Below, in pieces: positions 54,475-62,882 of a DNA stretch of 64,000 nucleotides. The translations under genes and the position numbers were made by a program. Numbering within the stretch: the first letter of the stretch is position 1; each line of letters opens with the position of its first letter. The stretch is taken from positions 124,001 through 188,000 of the forward strand of contig JBCDHW010000004.1 in assembly GCA_038749595.1 (NCBI GenBank), given 5' to 3'. Under the pieces are notes generated by a model, which worked only from the letters and a program-made list of their open reading frames with translations, was not told the origin of the DNA and searched no databases. This DNA comes from Parvularcula sp038749595 (lineage in GTDB: Bacteria > Pseudomonadota > Alphaproteobacteria > Caulobacterales > Parvularculaceae).

Positions 54475-56412
54475 ATGAAACTTGGCGTTTGTTACTACCC
54501 GGAGCATTGGGATCCAAGTCTTTGGCGTGACGATGCGCGCCGGATAGCTGAGCTCGGCCTATCTCTTGTTCGCATCGGCGAATTTGCATGGTCTGAGCTG
54601 GAACCAACCCCAGGTCAGCTAAAGTTCGGCTGGCTTGACGACGCTGTCGGCGTTCTTGCTGATGCTGGGTTGGAAGTGATGCTCGGCACACCGACGGCCA
54701 CACCGCCGAAATGGCTGATCGATACGTTTGATGACGTTCTTGCGTACGACCGAAATGGCCGTATACGAAGCTTTGGATCACGACGGCACTATTGCTTTTC
54801 CTCCGAGACCTACAAAGCGGAAGCGCGCCGCATCACCGAGGCATTGGCGGTGCGTTATGGCCCGCACGCGGCTGTTACGCACTGGCAAACGGACAACGAG
54901 TTTGGCTGTCACGACACCGTCCGAAGCTATTCGCCCATGGCACGCAGAGCATTTCGAGCTTGGCTAAAGGCGAAATACCACACGATCGATCAGTTGAACG
55001 AAGATTGGGGTACGGTCTTTTGGTCACAGCGCTACCGAGATTTTTCCGAAATCGAACTGCCCAATCAAACGGTGACCGAAGCCAACCCTTCCCATTGGCT
55101 CGACTTTTATCGGTTTAGCTCTGATCAAGTCATCGCCTTTCATCGTCAGCAAGCAGATATTATCCGTCAGTACGCCCCTGAAGCCACGATCACGCACAAC
55201 GCCATGGGGCACTTCTGGAATTTTGACCACTTTGCCCTCGGCACGCATGTGGATCTCTTGACGTGGGACAGCTATCCCCTTGGTTTCTTGGCACAAAGCG
55301 CTTCATCGGATGAACATAAGCGCCGCTTTCTTCGGCAAGGCGATCCTGATTTCGCTGGTTTTCACCACGACCTTTATCGCGCGTGTGCGCCGTTTGGGGT
55401 GATCGAACAGCAGCCAGGACCCGTCAATTGGGCACCGTACAACCCTGCGCCCTTGCCTGGTATGGTCAAGCTTTGGATGGTCGAAACATTCGCTCACGGA
55501 GGGAAAATATCATCCGTGTTCCGGTGGCGACAGGCGCCGTTTGCTCAAGAGCAAAACCACGCTGGCCTCCTCCGCCCAGACCATCAACCAACACCCGCGT
55601 TCCGTGAAGTTCAGGAGACACACGAAATCATTTCTGCATGCCCTGAGCATCGAACAGATGCTGAGGTCGCTTTAGTCTTCGATTACGTGACAGTGTGGAT
55701 GTCCGAAATTCAACCTCAGGGTACGGACTGGGACTATCCGGAGATTGCCCAGGCCTGGTACGCCGCGCTGAGACGACGAGGGTTGAACATTGATATTGTT
55801 CCGCCCGGTCGCGACTTATCTGCGTACAAACTGGTTGTGATCCCATGCCTGATGCACGTTTCGAGCGATGCGCTCGCGGCGTTTGAGAAAACAGACGCCC
55901 AGTTGCTCTTCGGGCCACGCTGCGGCTCAAAAACGGCTGCCGGAACGCTTCCAAAAGGCCTCGCGCCTGATCTACTCCGTAGTCTGATACCGCTGACCGT
56001 GATACGGTCAGAAACTGTTCCCGATGGATGGGGTACAGCGATTAAGGGCTCGGGCGCTTGGACGATCTGGCGTGATGAGGTGGATACGGAGCTTTCACCC
56101 ACGGTGTACGATGATGATGGCAGGCCAGTGCTTTATACCCATGGCCGCACCGCGATGTTGACCGCTCTTCCGGATACAGAGTGGCTGCAGAAGCTGATCA
56201 ACGATGCCGCACAAAAAGCGGGCCTAGCGACGGTCAATCTCCCCGGCGGGCTCAGGATCCGCCGAAACGGTGACGATACGTATGCGTTCAATTACGCGCC
56301 GACGCCAACCGCAATTCCCGATCAATTAATCGGCTCGGCGCGCTGGATCCACGGAGAGAAAACGCTGGCGCCTGGCGGCTTTGCGATCTGGCGCGTAACC
56401 AAGCCCGTTTAG
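54475..56412 (+). CDS. GH42 beta-galactosidase
   Basis: A 645-aa (beta/alpha)8 glycosidase. GH42 landmarks are LGVCYYPEHWDPSLW at the start, RIGEFAWSELEPTPG, the acid/base Glu in WQTDNEFGCHD, WDSYPLG, and the nucleophile Glu in VIEQQPGPVNWAP. A trimerisation-type domain and C-terminal beta-domain follow. It has no signal peptide, so it acts in the cytoplasm on imported galactosides. The ATG at 54475 begins the family sequence. No clear Shine-Dalgarno is seen. Codon choice looks less GC-biased than in the housekeeping genes, compatible with horizontal acquisition. A galactan-derived substrate is plausible. Confidence 0.91.
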   Translation: MKLGVCYYPEHWDPSLWRDDARRIAELGLSLVRIGEFAWSELEPTPGQLKFGWLDDAVGVLADAGLEVMLGTPTATPPKWLIDTFDDVLAYDRNGRIRSFGSRRHYCFSSETYKAEARRITEALAVRYGPHAAVTHWQTDNEFGCHDTVRSYSPMARRAFRAWLKAKYHTIDQLNEDWGTVFWSQRYRDFSEIELPNQTVTEANPSHWLDFYRFSSDQVIAFHRQQADIIRQYAPEATITHNAMGHFWNFDHFALGTHVDLLTWDSYPLGFLAQSASSDEHKRRFLRQGDPDFAGFHHDLYRACAPFGVIEQQPGPVNWAPYNPAPLPGMVKLWMVETFAHGGKISSVFRWRQAPFAQEQNHAGLLRPDHQPTPAFREVQETHEIISACPEHRTDAEVALVFDYVTVWMSEIQPQGTDWDYPEIAQAWYAALRRRGLNIDIVPPGRDLSAYKLVVIPCLMHVSSDALAAFEKTDAQLLFGPRCGSKTAAGTLPKGLAPDLLRSLIPLTVIRSETVPDGWGTAIKGSGAWTIWRDEVDTELSPTVYDDDGRPVLYTHGRTAMLTALPDTEWLQKLINDAAQKAGLATVNLPGGLRIRRNGDDTYAFNYAPTPTAIPDQLIGSARWIHGEKTLAPGGFAIWRVTKPV

Positions 56413-56415
56413 GCC

Positions 56416-56607
56416 TTAATGGCGTCGCGGCATCACCTCGTCGCCAGAGGGGTTGTCCTCTGCGTGATCGCCCTCTTCTCCGGGTACAGAATAGCCTTCA
56501 TTGAACCATCGGTTGAGGTCGATGTCCGCGCAACGCTTTGAACAAAAAGGCATATACGCTCTGGTGGGCGCATTGTTGCAAATCGGGCAGCCGCTGGGTT
56601 TGCGCAT
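56416..56607 (-). CDS. yacG: DNA gyrase inhibitor YacG (zinc protein)
   Basis: A 63-aa protein with the YacG zinc site C-P-I-C and F-C-S-K-R-C, followed by the family segment ADIDLNRWFNEGYSVP. In E. coli YacG binds GyrB and inhibits gyrase. It is 3 nt after the RNase gene and is the last member of the minus-strand conserved block. Its stop is only 3 nt from the convergent GH42 stop, without a terminator between. Confidence 0.92.
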   Translation of the reverse strand: MRKPSGCPICNNAPTRAYMPFCSKRCADIDLNRWFNEGYSVPGEEGDHAEDNPSGDEVMPRRH

Positions 56608-56610
56608 CGC

Positions 56611-57816
56611 TTAGCCTTCTTCTGTCTCTGCACGGACGGTCAGTCGGGCTCCAAAGACGTCGGTTAAGGCCTCAGTCGCGCTGCTGTCGTTCCAAAGTGT
56701 CAGGACGTCGGGCGCGAGGTGCAACGTGTGCTGACCAACCGGCTCGTCGCGCAAGACTTTAGCCGCAGCCGTAAATGCGCGCCATGCCCAAACGTCGGTT
56801 CTGAATTGACGCGCTGGACGGAGAAACGTCTCGTCCTCGGTGTCTTCCGTCAACGTCTCGAGCAGAGACGCTCGGTTTTGGCCAAAGACAAGGACGACCA
56901 AGCCGTCCTTCGTGACTGCTGGCACGCCGGTAAGCCCGTCGGATTTCATGAGAGCGGTCAGCTGATCACGGATCATTTTCGGTGCACGGACAGCACCGCG
57001 CGGAAGGTCGACCACCACCTGCCCGCCGATTGCTCTGAGGGACAGGGTCTCCTTCAACGTCCGCAGGGCATCGCGAAAGAGGTGCGCCGCGGCCCCCTTC
57101 CCCGATTGCCCTTGCCGGGTGCCCACATCGAGATCGATCGCCGTCAGCGCTTCGGCTTCGTCGATCACCAAGCGTCCGCCGCCGTCGAGAGGCACCGCGC
57201 GCTCAAGCCCGATATCTTCAGCATCTTCAATGGCCTGGCCGATCAGGCTGTCGGTTTCGATCGAGAGATGATCAGGCAGATAACGGCGGATATCCGCTGC
57301 CACGGCTCCGAGGTTGCAATGGACGGCGTCGAGTTTAGACGTCGCGAGCAGCGCGATATGGCGCACGGCCGGGGGGACGCTTTCCGCGCGCATAGGCTGG
57401 CGCGGGGGCACCAAAAGGTCCGGAAGGTCTTTGGGCGGACGAACCACACCGAGGGGCCCCGGCTTAAGGTCACCGCTTGGCGTCAGGGTCGCAGCAGGCA
57501 AGCGCACGCTCGGCCGATCTGTCAGAACACAGCGCTTCGTCCCCGTCGCTTCACGGCGCACGCCGACGAGGATAACTTCCCCTTCGACGAAATTCCGTTC
57601 GCGGAGCGGAAGAACGCCTTCCTCACCGTCACCAAGGTCACAAATATGCGCACCCAGACGATTATCCTTGCGGCCAATCTTCGCCCAATACAGCTCAGCG
57701 ATTTCCGCCTTGTTGCGCCGCTTAAAGTGATGGACCACGCGCACAGGACGACCATCGGAGACCAATAAGGTCCGCGTACCGAAGGGCGCCTCTTCAATAT
57801 AAAGCTCTTGGCTCAT
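56611..57816 (-). CDS. rng: Ribonuclease E/G family protein
   Basis: A 401-aa RNase G-like protein, short compared with E. coli RNase G (489 aa) and RNase E (1061 aa). Catalytic-core motifs are VIDEAEALTAIDLDVG (acidic metal-binding residue in the DEAEALTAID position) and GGQVVVDLPRG (second Asp). An S1-like OB region (GAHICDLGDGEEGVLPL) is at the N-terminus. This compact form next to maf, infA and yacG is typical of Alphaproteobacteria and is thought to act in RNA processing. It is possible that it is a divergent relative with altered activity. Its ATG overlaps the maf stop (ATGA). Confidence 0.86.
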   Translation of the reverse strand: MSQELYIEEAPFGTRTLLVSDGRPVRVVHHFKRRNKAEIAELYWAKIGRKDNRLGAHICDLGDGEEGVLPLRERNFVEGEVILVGVRREATGTKRCVLTDRPSVRLPAATLTPSGDLKPGPLGVVRPPKDLPDLLVPPRQPMRAESVPPAVRHIALLATSKLDAVHCNLGAVAADIRRYLPDHLSIETDSLIGQAIEDAEDIGLERAVPLDGGGRLVIDEAEALTAIDLDVGTRQGQSGKGAAAHLFRDALRTLKETLSLRAIGGQVVVDLPRGAVRAPKMIRDQLTALMKSDGLTGVPAVTKDGLVVLVFGQNRASLLETLTEDTEDETFLRPARQFRTDVWAWRAFTAAAKVLRDEPVGQHTLHLAPDVLTLWNDSSATEALTDVFGARLTVRAETEEG

Positions 57817-58382
57817 CGTCGTCCCAACGCGGCAGACAGACAGTTTTCCGCCTCATACAGAGGAAGCCCCACCACCGCGGTATAGCTGCCGTTCAAGGAG
57901 ACGATATGGGCCGCAAACGCTCCCTGAATACCGTATCCGCCGGCTTTTCCCTTCCACTCGCCGCTGGCGATGTAATCGGCAATCTGCCGGTCGCTCAGTC
58001 GGCGGACTTTCACCCGCGTCTCTACCAGCCGCACGCGCATTTCATCACCCGGACCCGCGACCGCCATGCCGGTGTACACTCTATGGGATCGCCCCGACAT
58101 CAGGCGCAGGCAAGCCTCGGCTTCCTCGGGTTCCTCCGTCTTCGGCAGAATACGGCGGCCGACCCCGACCACAGTGTCCGCGGTGAGGACGACGTCACCG
58201 GGAAACCTGCCAACGAGGGCGCGCGCTTTTTCAACCGCAAGCCGTTCCGCGAGCGGGCGCGGAAGCTCGCCCGGCTTCTCCGTCTCATCGATATCAGCGG
58301 GAGCGACCTCGTCCGGCGTGTACCCAATCTGGGCGAGCAGCTCTAATCGCCGCGGACTGGCGCTGCCGAGGATCAAGCGCAA
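57813..58382 (-). CDS. maf: Maf-family nucleotide pyrophosphatase
   Basis: A 189-aa Maf/HAM1-like protein. The signature GSASPRRLELLAQIGY, KARALVGRFPGD, VLTADTVVGVG and GKAGGYGIQGAFA are all intact. Maf proteins hydrolyse non-canonical or canonical nucleoside triphosphates such as dTTP/UTP and have been linked to septum control. It lies 12 nt after infA and overlaps rng. Confidence 0.93.
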   Translation of the reverse strand: MRLILGSASPRRLELLAQIGYTPDEVAPADIDETEKPGELPRPLAERLAVEKARALVGRFPGDVVLTADTVVGVGRRILPKTEEPEEAEACLRLMSGRSHRVYTGMAVAGPGDEMRVRLVETRVKVRRLSDRQIADYIASGEWKGKAGGYGIQGAFAAHIVSLNGSYTAVVGLPLYEAENCLSAALGRR

Positions 58383-58394
58383 GGCACGAGGGCC

Positions 58395-58613
58395 TTACTT
58401 AAACCGGTAGGTGATACGGCCTTTGGTCAGGTCGTAAGGGCTCATCTCCACCAGCACCTTGTCGCCAGCCAAGACCCGGATCCGGTTCTTGCGCATCTTC
58501 CCTGCGGTGTGCGCAATAATCTCGTGATCGTTGTCGAGCTTCACACGGAAGTTTGCGTTGGGAAGGAGTTCTTCAACCGTCCCTTGAAACTCGAGCAATT
58601 CTTCCTTGGCCAT
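58395..58613 (-). CDS. infA: Translation initiation factor IF-1
   Basis: A 72-aa OB-fold protein that matches IF-1 end to end: AKEELLEFQGTVEELLPNA, then HEIIAHTAGKMRKNRIRV and DLTKGRITYRFK. The start at 58613 (ATG) follows AGGG with 6-nt spacing and gives the standard length; the longer GTG start at 58619 adds two residues. Very high confidence by length and conserved sequence. Confidence 0.97.
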   Translation of the reverse strand: MAKEELLEFQGTVEELLPNANFRVKLDNDHEIIAHTAGKMRKNRIRVLAGDKVLVEMSPYDLTKGRITYRFK

Positions 58614-58711
58614 CGGCACCCTGGTCTAGTGTTCGTGAGGGCGGACATGTGGCGGTGTCGAAGCCAACCGTCAAGCCGCTTGGGAATGTGGGCGGGCGTC
58701 AGACACGAAAA

Positions 58712-58740
58712 CGCCGCGCTTCCGGGAGGAGAACGCGGCG
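58712..58740 (-). terminator. Terminator after the UrcA-like gene
   Basis: On the minus strand, CGCCGCG (58740-58734) pairs with CGCGGCG (58718-58712) across a 15-nt loop and is followed by TTTTCG. It lies 29 bp downstream of the UrcA-like gene and upstream of infA. Confidence 0.6.
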
Positions 58741-58768
58741 CCTCGGCCCTAGTAAAAGAGAATGATCG

Positions 58769-59089
58769 CTAGTTGTCGGACATGTTGAGGGCGATCACTT
58801 CGCCGCGCTCTTCGGCCATGTCCTCAAGTGCCTCTTCGACAGCCGCGATGACGGCGCGTTCACAGGCGCGCGCAGCCCTCCGCGTCGCGCCGGGTGCGTA
58901 GCCATCGCAATAGCGCCGCGCAGAGCGCCTCAAGCGGTTTTCAAAGTCTTCGGCGCCCTCTGCACCTTCGAGATCATCGAAAATGACGTCGATCTTAAAT
59001 GTATCTGGGAGCTCATCCGCCGCAGCAATCCCTAACATTGACAGCGGTGCGGTACAGAGCAGCGCAGCGAGTGTTCGCGTTGGCAGCAT
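58769..59089 (-). CDS. UrcA-like small exported protein
   Basis: A 106-aa protein with a signal peptide (LPTRTLAALLCTAPLSMLGIA). The mature part has one conserved pair of cysteines, in RRYCDGYAPG and RAACERAV-like segments, within an R/A-rich helix. This pattern (FKIDVIFDDL, L-R-R-S-A-R-R-Y-C, R-A-C-E-R-A-V-I) fits the UrcA family, periplasmic proteins known mainly from Alphaproteobacteria. The ATG at 59089 follows AAAGGAGA; the upstream frame is not supported. Function unknown. Confidence 0.68.
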   Translation of the reverse strand: MLPTRTLAALLCTAPLSMLGIAAADELPDTFKIDVIFDDLEGAEGAEDFENRLRRSARRYCDGYAPGATRRAARACERAVIAAVEEALEDMAEERGEVIALNMSDN

Positions 59090-59244
59090 CGGGGGTCTCC
59101 TTTGAAACGCGGAGGAAGAGCACTGTCCCACCAACAGGCGGACGGCGCGACACATTCCACTGTAATCGAAGTGTCATACTTCTGTCATGCAATTGTGTCA
59201 ATTCAATGACCGCTGAAAATGTTGATAACTCAACGCGGCGGTAC

Positions 59245-59277
59245 AAAAAAATCCCGTAAACCATGGGTTTACGGGAT
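59245..59277 (-). terminator. Strong terminator after the peroxiredoxin gene
   Basis: A perfect 12-bp stem, ATCCCGTAAACC with GGTTTACGGGAT around a 3-nt ATG loop (59251-59277), is followed on the minus strand by a run of at least six T (59250-59245). It lies about 100 bp after the peroxiredoxin stop. It is an excellent intrinsic terminator and separates the peroxiredoxin unit from the UrcA-like gene. Confidence 0.88.
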
Positions 59278-59379
59278 CAATCTTCACCGATGTGAAACGC
59301 CGCTCAGGGCTCGAGGTCGAAGGTGGATGACACGCCAGTGTCACAAACAACCGGCGCCGCCGCTCCGACCAGGCCCCTC

Positions 59380-60036
59380 CTATTTCGGTTGAGGCACCGT
59401 TCTCAGGTAAGGCTTCACCGCATCAAAGGTACCGAACGTGGCGCGCGCTTCGTCATCGGACACCGAGGGCACCACGATTACATCGTCCCCCTGTTGCCAT
59501 TGCGCAGGCGTCGCGACTTTGTGCTGGGCGGTCAGCTGCATCGAGTCGATCGTGCGCAGGATCTCATCAAAGTTCCGGCCCGTGGTCATCGGGTAGGTCA
59601 GGATCAGCTTGATCCTCTTGTCGGGGCCAATGACAAACACGGACCGCACTGTCGCATTGTCAGCTGCCGAGCGGCCTTCTGAGCTGCTCCCCTCATCGGC
59701 GGGAAGCATATTGTAGAGCTTCGCGACCTTCAGCTCGGGATCGCCGATCATCGGATAGTCGACCGTGTGGCCGGTAACGTCCTTTATGTCGTCCTTCCAC
59801 CGGTGGTGGTCTTCAACCGGGTCGACGGAAATGCCGATGATCTTCGTGTTGCGCTTGGCAAATTCGCCCGCGAGCCCAGCCATGTAGCCAAGCTCGGTAG
59901 TGCAGACGGGTGTGAAGTCTTTTGGATGGCTGAACATCACCGCCCACCCGTCGCCGATCCAATCGTGAAAGGTCAGGGAGCCGGCCGTGGTCTCGGCTGT
60001 GAAATTCGGGGCCTCGTCATTGATGCGTAACGTCAT
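59380..60036 (-). CDS. 1-Cys peroxiredoxin (Prx6-type)
   Basis: A 218-aa thiol peroxidase. The catalytic Cys is in FTPVCTTELG, with the family Thr and Arg contexts (DFTPVCTTE; TTGRNFDEI). The long C-terminal domain from about residue 150 is typical of the Prx6 group and has no second resolving cysteine, so it is a 1-Cys enzyme. It reduces hydrogen peroxide and organic peroxides. It lies between the SnoaL-like gene and a strong terminator. Confidence 0.92.
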   Translation of the reverse strand: MTLRINDEAPNFTAETTAGSLTFHDWIGDGWAVMFSHPKDFTPVCTTELGYMAGLAGEFAKRNTKIIGISVDPVEDHHRWKDDIKDVTGHTVDYPMIGDPELKVAKLYNMLPADEGSSSEGRSAADNATVRSVFVIGPDKRIKLILTYPMTTGRNFDEILRTIDSMQLTAQHKVATPAQWQQGDDVIVVPSVSDDEARATFGTFDAVKPYLRTVPQPK

Positions 60037-60108
60037 CGTATCCTCAAATGTCTGCCCAGCCGGAAGGATCCATCGCGGTGCAGGGCGCTTGGCAGGGTCG
60101 CCGTTTGG

Positions 60109-60579
60109 TTAGTTAAGTTTTTGCGGCGCGGCGTTGTAGATCACTTTCCAAATTTTGAGCGTGCCGTCGCCTTGCCGCCGCAGCATGATGATATTCTTGG
60201 TCTCGAAGGGATAGGCGTTCGCGTCGCCATCGGGCTGAGCCACGCCCACCACCCGGCCCTGCGCCACCACCAGATCCCCGAACGCTGTGAGTTCGACGAT
60301 CTCGTGCCGCATCGTCACCGACACGCCTTGTTGCGACGCAGCCAGATGCTCTTCGATCGCCGCATGGCCGCGGATCTCCGCTAAGCCCGGCGCCAAAATC
60401 ACCGCGCCAGGTTCATAGTTGCGCAGATGCTCTCGGGCCGGAAGCGTTGTCCGGTCGAGGTCAGCGAGCACCGCTTCGACCATCGCCCGGTCCGCGTCCG
60501 CGGGGGCCCCTGGCAAAGGCGCTCCAGCGCACCCCATCACCACCAGCACCATGCCGCAAAGCCGGCCAAGACCCATCAT
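60109..60579 (-). CDS. SnoaL/DUF4440-like lipoprotein
   Basis: A 156-aa protein starting with a lipoprotein-type leader (LCGMVLVVMGCAG). A small alpha+beta domain follows with the NTF2-like pattern: residues around LRNYEPGAVILAPG, EIRGHAAIEEHLAA, and a final KIWKVIYNAAP strand. It is likely an anchored, possibly ligand-binding protein; no catalytic residue is certain. The ATG at 60579 is preferred over a TTG at 60585. Confidence 0.72.
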   Translation of the reverse strand: MMGLGRLCGMVLVVMGCAGAPLPGAPADADRAMVEAVLADLDRTTLPAREHLRNYEPGAVILAPGLAEIRGHAAIEEHLAASQQGVSVTMRHEIVELTAFGDLVVAQGRVVGVAQPDGDANAYPFETKNIIMLRRQGDGTLKIWKVIYNAAPQKLN

Positions 60580-60678
60580 CCGCAACGCTCACGCTGTTCC
60601 GCCGAGAGGTAAGCACCCCGCCCAACCACGAGCAACGCCCGTACACAGACGTTCGTCGCATAGCTGCGCAGCCGAGGG

Positions 60679-61086
60679 CTAGGACGTCAGAAGCCGCTCT
60701 TTGATCTTCGCGACGAGGTCATCGCGCAACCGCGCATAGGCCATTTTCAGGTCAAGCTCACTGCCGCGGGTATCGGTCGGGTTCTCAACTTCCCAGAACT
60801 CAACCGTAGCCCCGAGTTTACGGGCCTCAGCCGCCGCCTCGGGCGTGAGCGCAATCACCAACTCAAACCGCGACGGATCACACTCCGCAAACTCCTGGGG
60901 CGGATGATCCGGCGGCGCCATCCCCGCTTCTTCCAGCGCGCCGCCGACAAAAGGATCCTTAATCCCCTTGTAGACACCGCAGCTTGAGACCTGGATCGCC
61001 TCGGGCAGCACGCTGCGCGCCACCGCTTCAGCCATCGGTGAACGGACGGAATTCATATTGCAGACAAAGAGAACAGAGGTGACCAT
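60679..61086 (-). CDS. Low-molecular-weight protein tyrosine phosphatase family protein
   Basis: A 135-aa protein with the LMW-PTP P-loop as CNMNSVRSP (C-x5-R-S). The usual general-acid D-P motif is replaced by N-P-T-D (ENPTDTRGSE), so a shifted Asp may serve. In alphaproteobacteria this gene sits next to UPF0262 and hisD; function is not well known. Its ATG overlaps the UPF0262 stop by 1 nt (TGATG). Confidence 0.82.
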   Translation of the reverse strand: MVTSVLFVCNMNSVRSPMAEAVARSVLPEAIQVSSCGVYKGIKDPFVGGALEEAGMAPPDHPPQEFAECDPSRFELVIALTPEAAAEARKLGATVEFWEVENPTDTRGSELDLKMAYARLRDDLVAKIKERLLTS

Positions 61087-61580
61087 CAGTTGGTGTCCCC
61101 CCTGCGTCCCATTCGCATCGCCAGCGAACAGATCAGCGTAAAGATACGCCGCGCCGTATCAAAGTCGGTGTCGATTTTGTCCTTAAGCCGATCAATGAGA
61201 AGCTCCGTGCCCTCATTATGCACCGCCCGCCGGGCCATATCGATCGTCTCAAGTTTCTCCGGCTGGGCCGACCGGATCGCGTCGTAATAGTTCTCGCAGA
61301 GCAGGAAATAGTCTTTGATCGTCTTGCGAATGGGCGCCAACGACAGGTGATGTGCGACCAGCTCGTCGCCGCTCTCGGTTCGGATATCAAAGATCAACCG
61401 CCCGTCGCGTTCACTTAGGTACAGCGCATAAGGACCATCCACCGTCGCCCCCGAAGGCGCAAAAACGTTTTCCTGCAGCAGGTCATGCATCGCCACCCGC
61501 CGCTCATGGTCGATATCGCCTTTCGCAGCGCCCAAACTGCGCTCGTCGAGCTCCACTTTGCTCAGGCGTTTGTTGTCCAT
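61086..61580 (-). CDS. UPF0262 family protein
   Basis: A 164-aa cytoplasmic protein of the alphaproteobacterial UPF0262 family. It begins NKRLSKVELDERSLG and contains HERRVAMHDLLQENVFAP, DYFLLCENYYDAIRSAQP and MARRAVHNEGTELL, all conserved in the family. Its function is unknown. It begins at the ATG at 61580 with GAGAGG upstream, 13 nt after hisD. The longer frame would overlap hisD. Confidence 0.9.
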   Translation of the reverse strand: MDNKRLSKVELDERSLGAAKGDIDHERRVAMHDLLQENVFAPSGATVDGPYALYLSERDGRLIFDIRTESGDELVAHHLSLAPIRKTIKDYFLLCENYYDAIRSAQPEKLETIDMARRAVHNEGTELLIDRLKDKIDTDFDTARRIFTLICSLAMRMGRRGDTN

Positions 61581-61593
61581 CGTCGCCTCTCGT

Positions 61594-62880
61594 TCAGCGC
61601 CCAAGCCGCAGGGTCACCGATGCTGCGTGGCTCGGCAAGCCCTCCACATCAGCGAGCTTAGCCGCGGCCGGTCCCAGCTTTTCAAACGCTTCGCGTGAAC
61701 ATCCCGTGACCGACATGCGTTTGACGAAGTCGAGCACCGAAAGGCCGGAGGAAAACCGCGCCGAGCGGCTGGTCGGCAAGACGTGGCTCGGACCACCGAC
61801 ATAGTCGCCGATGGCCTCTGGCGTGTGGTGTCCCAAAAAGACCGCGCCCGCGTGCTTAATCTTCATCAGCAGCTGCTCAGGGTCATCCACGGCGAGCTCA
61901 AGGTGTTCCGGCGCCACCACATTCGACACCGCCGCCGCATCATCGAGATCCTTGGCGACGATCATCAGCCCTTGCGACCGCCACGCTTCTTCCGCGATCG
62001 CGCGCCGCGGATGCGTTTGCAGTTGCGCTTCCACGGCCACCGCCACGCGATCGGCGAGGTCCGCGTCCGGCGTAATCAACACCGATTGGCTCAACTTATC
62101 ATGTTCCGTTTGGCTCAAAAGATCCGCCGCCAGAACATTCGGGTCGATCGCCCCCTCCGCAATCACGGTAATCTCCGATGGCCCCGCGATGGAATCGATG
62201 CCGACAAGGCCAAAGACCTGTCGCTTGGCCTCAGCGACATAGGCGTTACCCGGGCCAACAATCTTATCGACCGGCGCAATTGTCTCGGTCCCATAGGTCA
62301 GTGCACCGACGGCCTGGGCCCCGCCAATCTTGTAGATCTCCGTGACGCCCGCCCGCTTAGCCGCCGCAAGAACGAGGGGGTTCAGAACCCCTCCCCGCGC
62401 CGGTGTGACGATCACGATCCTCTCCACACCGGCAACTTTCGCGGGCAGCGCATTCATCAGCACACTGGAGGGGTAGGCTGCGGTACCGCCTGGAACGTAG
62501 AGGCCCACCGCATCAAGCGCCGTCCACCGCCAGCCAAGACGCACGCCCAATTCGTCCGTCCACGCCTTATCTTCAGGATGCTGTTCACGGTGATACGCCT
62601 CAATCCGCTGCGCCGCCTGCTCCAGCGCATCCAAGGCCTCGGCATCGCATGCAGCAACAGCGTCCTCAATGTCTTCAGGAGTAACCGCCAAGCCGCCGCT
62701 CAGGTCGGTCTCGTCAAACTTCGCCGTCAGGCGCAGGACCGCGGCGTCGCCCTCCTGCCGCACCTCGCGCAGAATCGCCGTCACGCGCTCGGCGATGCCT
62801 TGCACAGCCTCCTCGTCCCGCTGCAGCCGCTTGAGCAAGGTCTCGCGAAAGCCTGGGTCTTGGGTGGAGAGACGCTCCAT
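61594..62880 (-). CDS. hisD: Histidinol dehydrogenase
   Basis: A 428-aa enzyme of the last two steps of histidine synthesis. HisD motifs are YVPGGTAAYPSSVLMNALPAKVAG (in part GLYVPGGTAAYPSS), VGPGNAYVAEAKRQV, GPSEITVIAE and the zinc/catalytic LSQTEHD with QSV. AGAVFLGHHTPEAIGDY and GPSHVLPTSRSARF are intact. It catalyses the two-step NAD-dependent oxidation of histidinol to histidine. It starts 2 nt after the DUF2948 stop. Confidence 0.96.
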   Translation of the reverse strand: MERLSTQDPGFRETLLKRLQRDEEAVQGIAERVTAILREVRQEGDAAVLRLTAKFDETDLSGGLAVTPEDIEDAVAACDAEALDALEQAAQRIEAYHREQHPEDKAWTDELGVRLGWRWTALDAVGLYVPGGTAAYPSSVLMNALPAKVAGVERIVIVTPARGGVLNPLVLAAAKRAGVTEIYKIGGAQAVGALTYGTETIAPVDKIVGPGNAYVAEAKRQVFGLVGIDSIAGPSEITVIAEGAIDPNVLAADLLSQTEHDKLSQSVLITPDADLADRVAVAVEAQLQTHPRRAIAEEAWRSQGLMIVAKDLDDAAAVSNVVAPEHLELAVDDPEQLLMKIKHAGAVFLGHHTPEAIGDYVGGPSHVLPTSRSARFSSGLSVLDFVKRMSVTGCSREAFEKLGPAAAKLADVEGLPSHAASVTLRLGR

Positions 62881-62882
62881 CG

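Noticed and set aside
56719..57768. 349-aa plus-strand open frame opposite the RNase G-like gene
   Set aside because: Antisense shadow of rng; the conserved catalytic motifs are on the minus strand.
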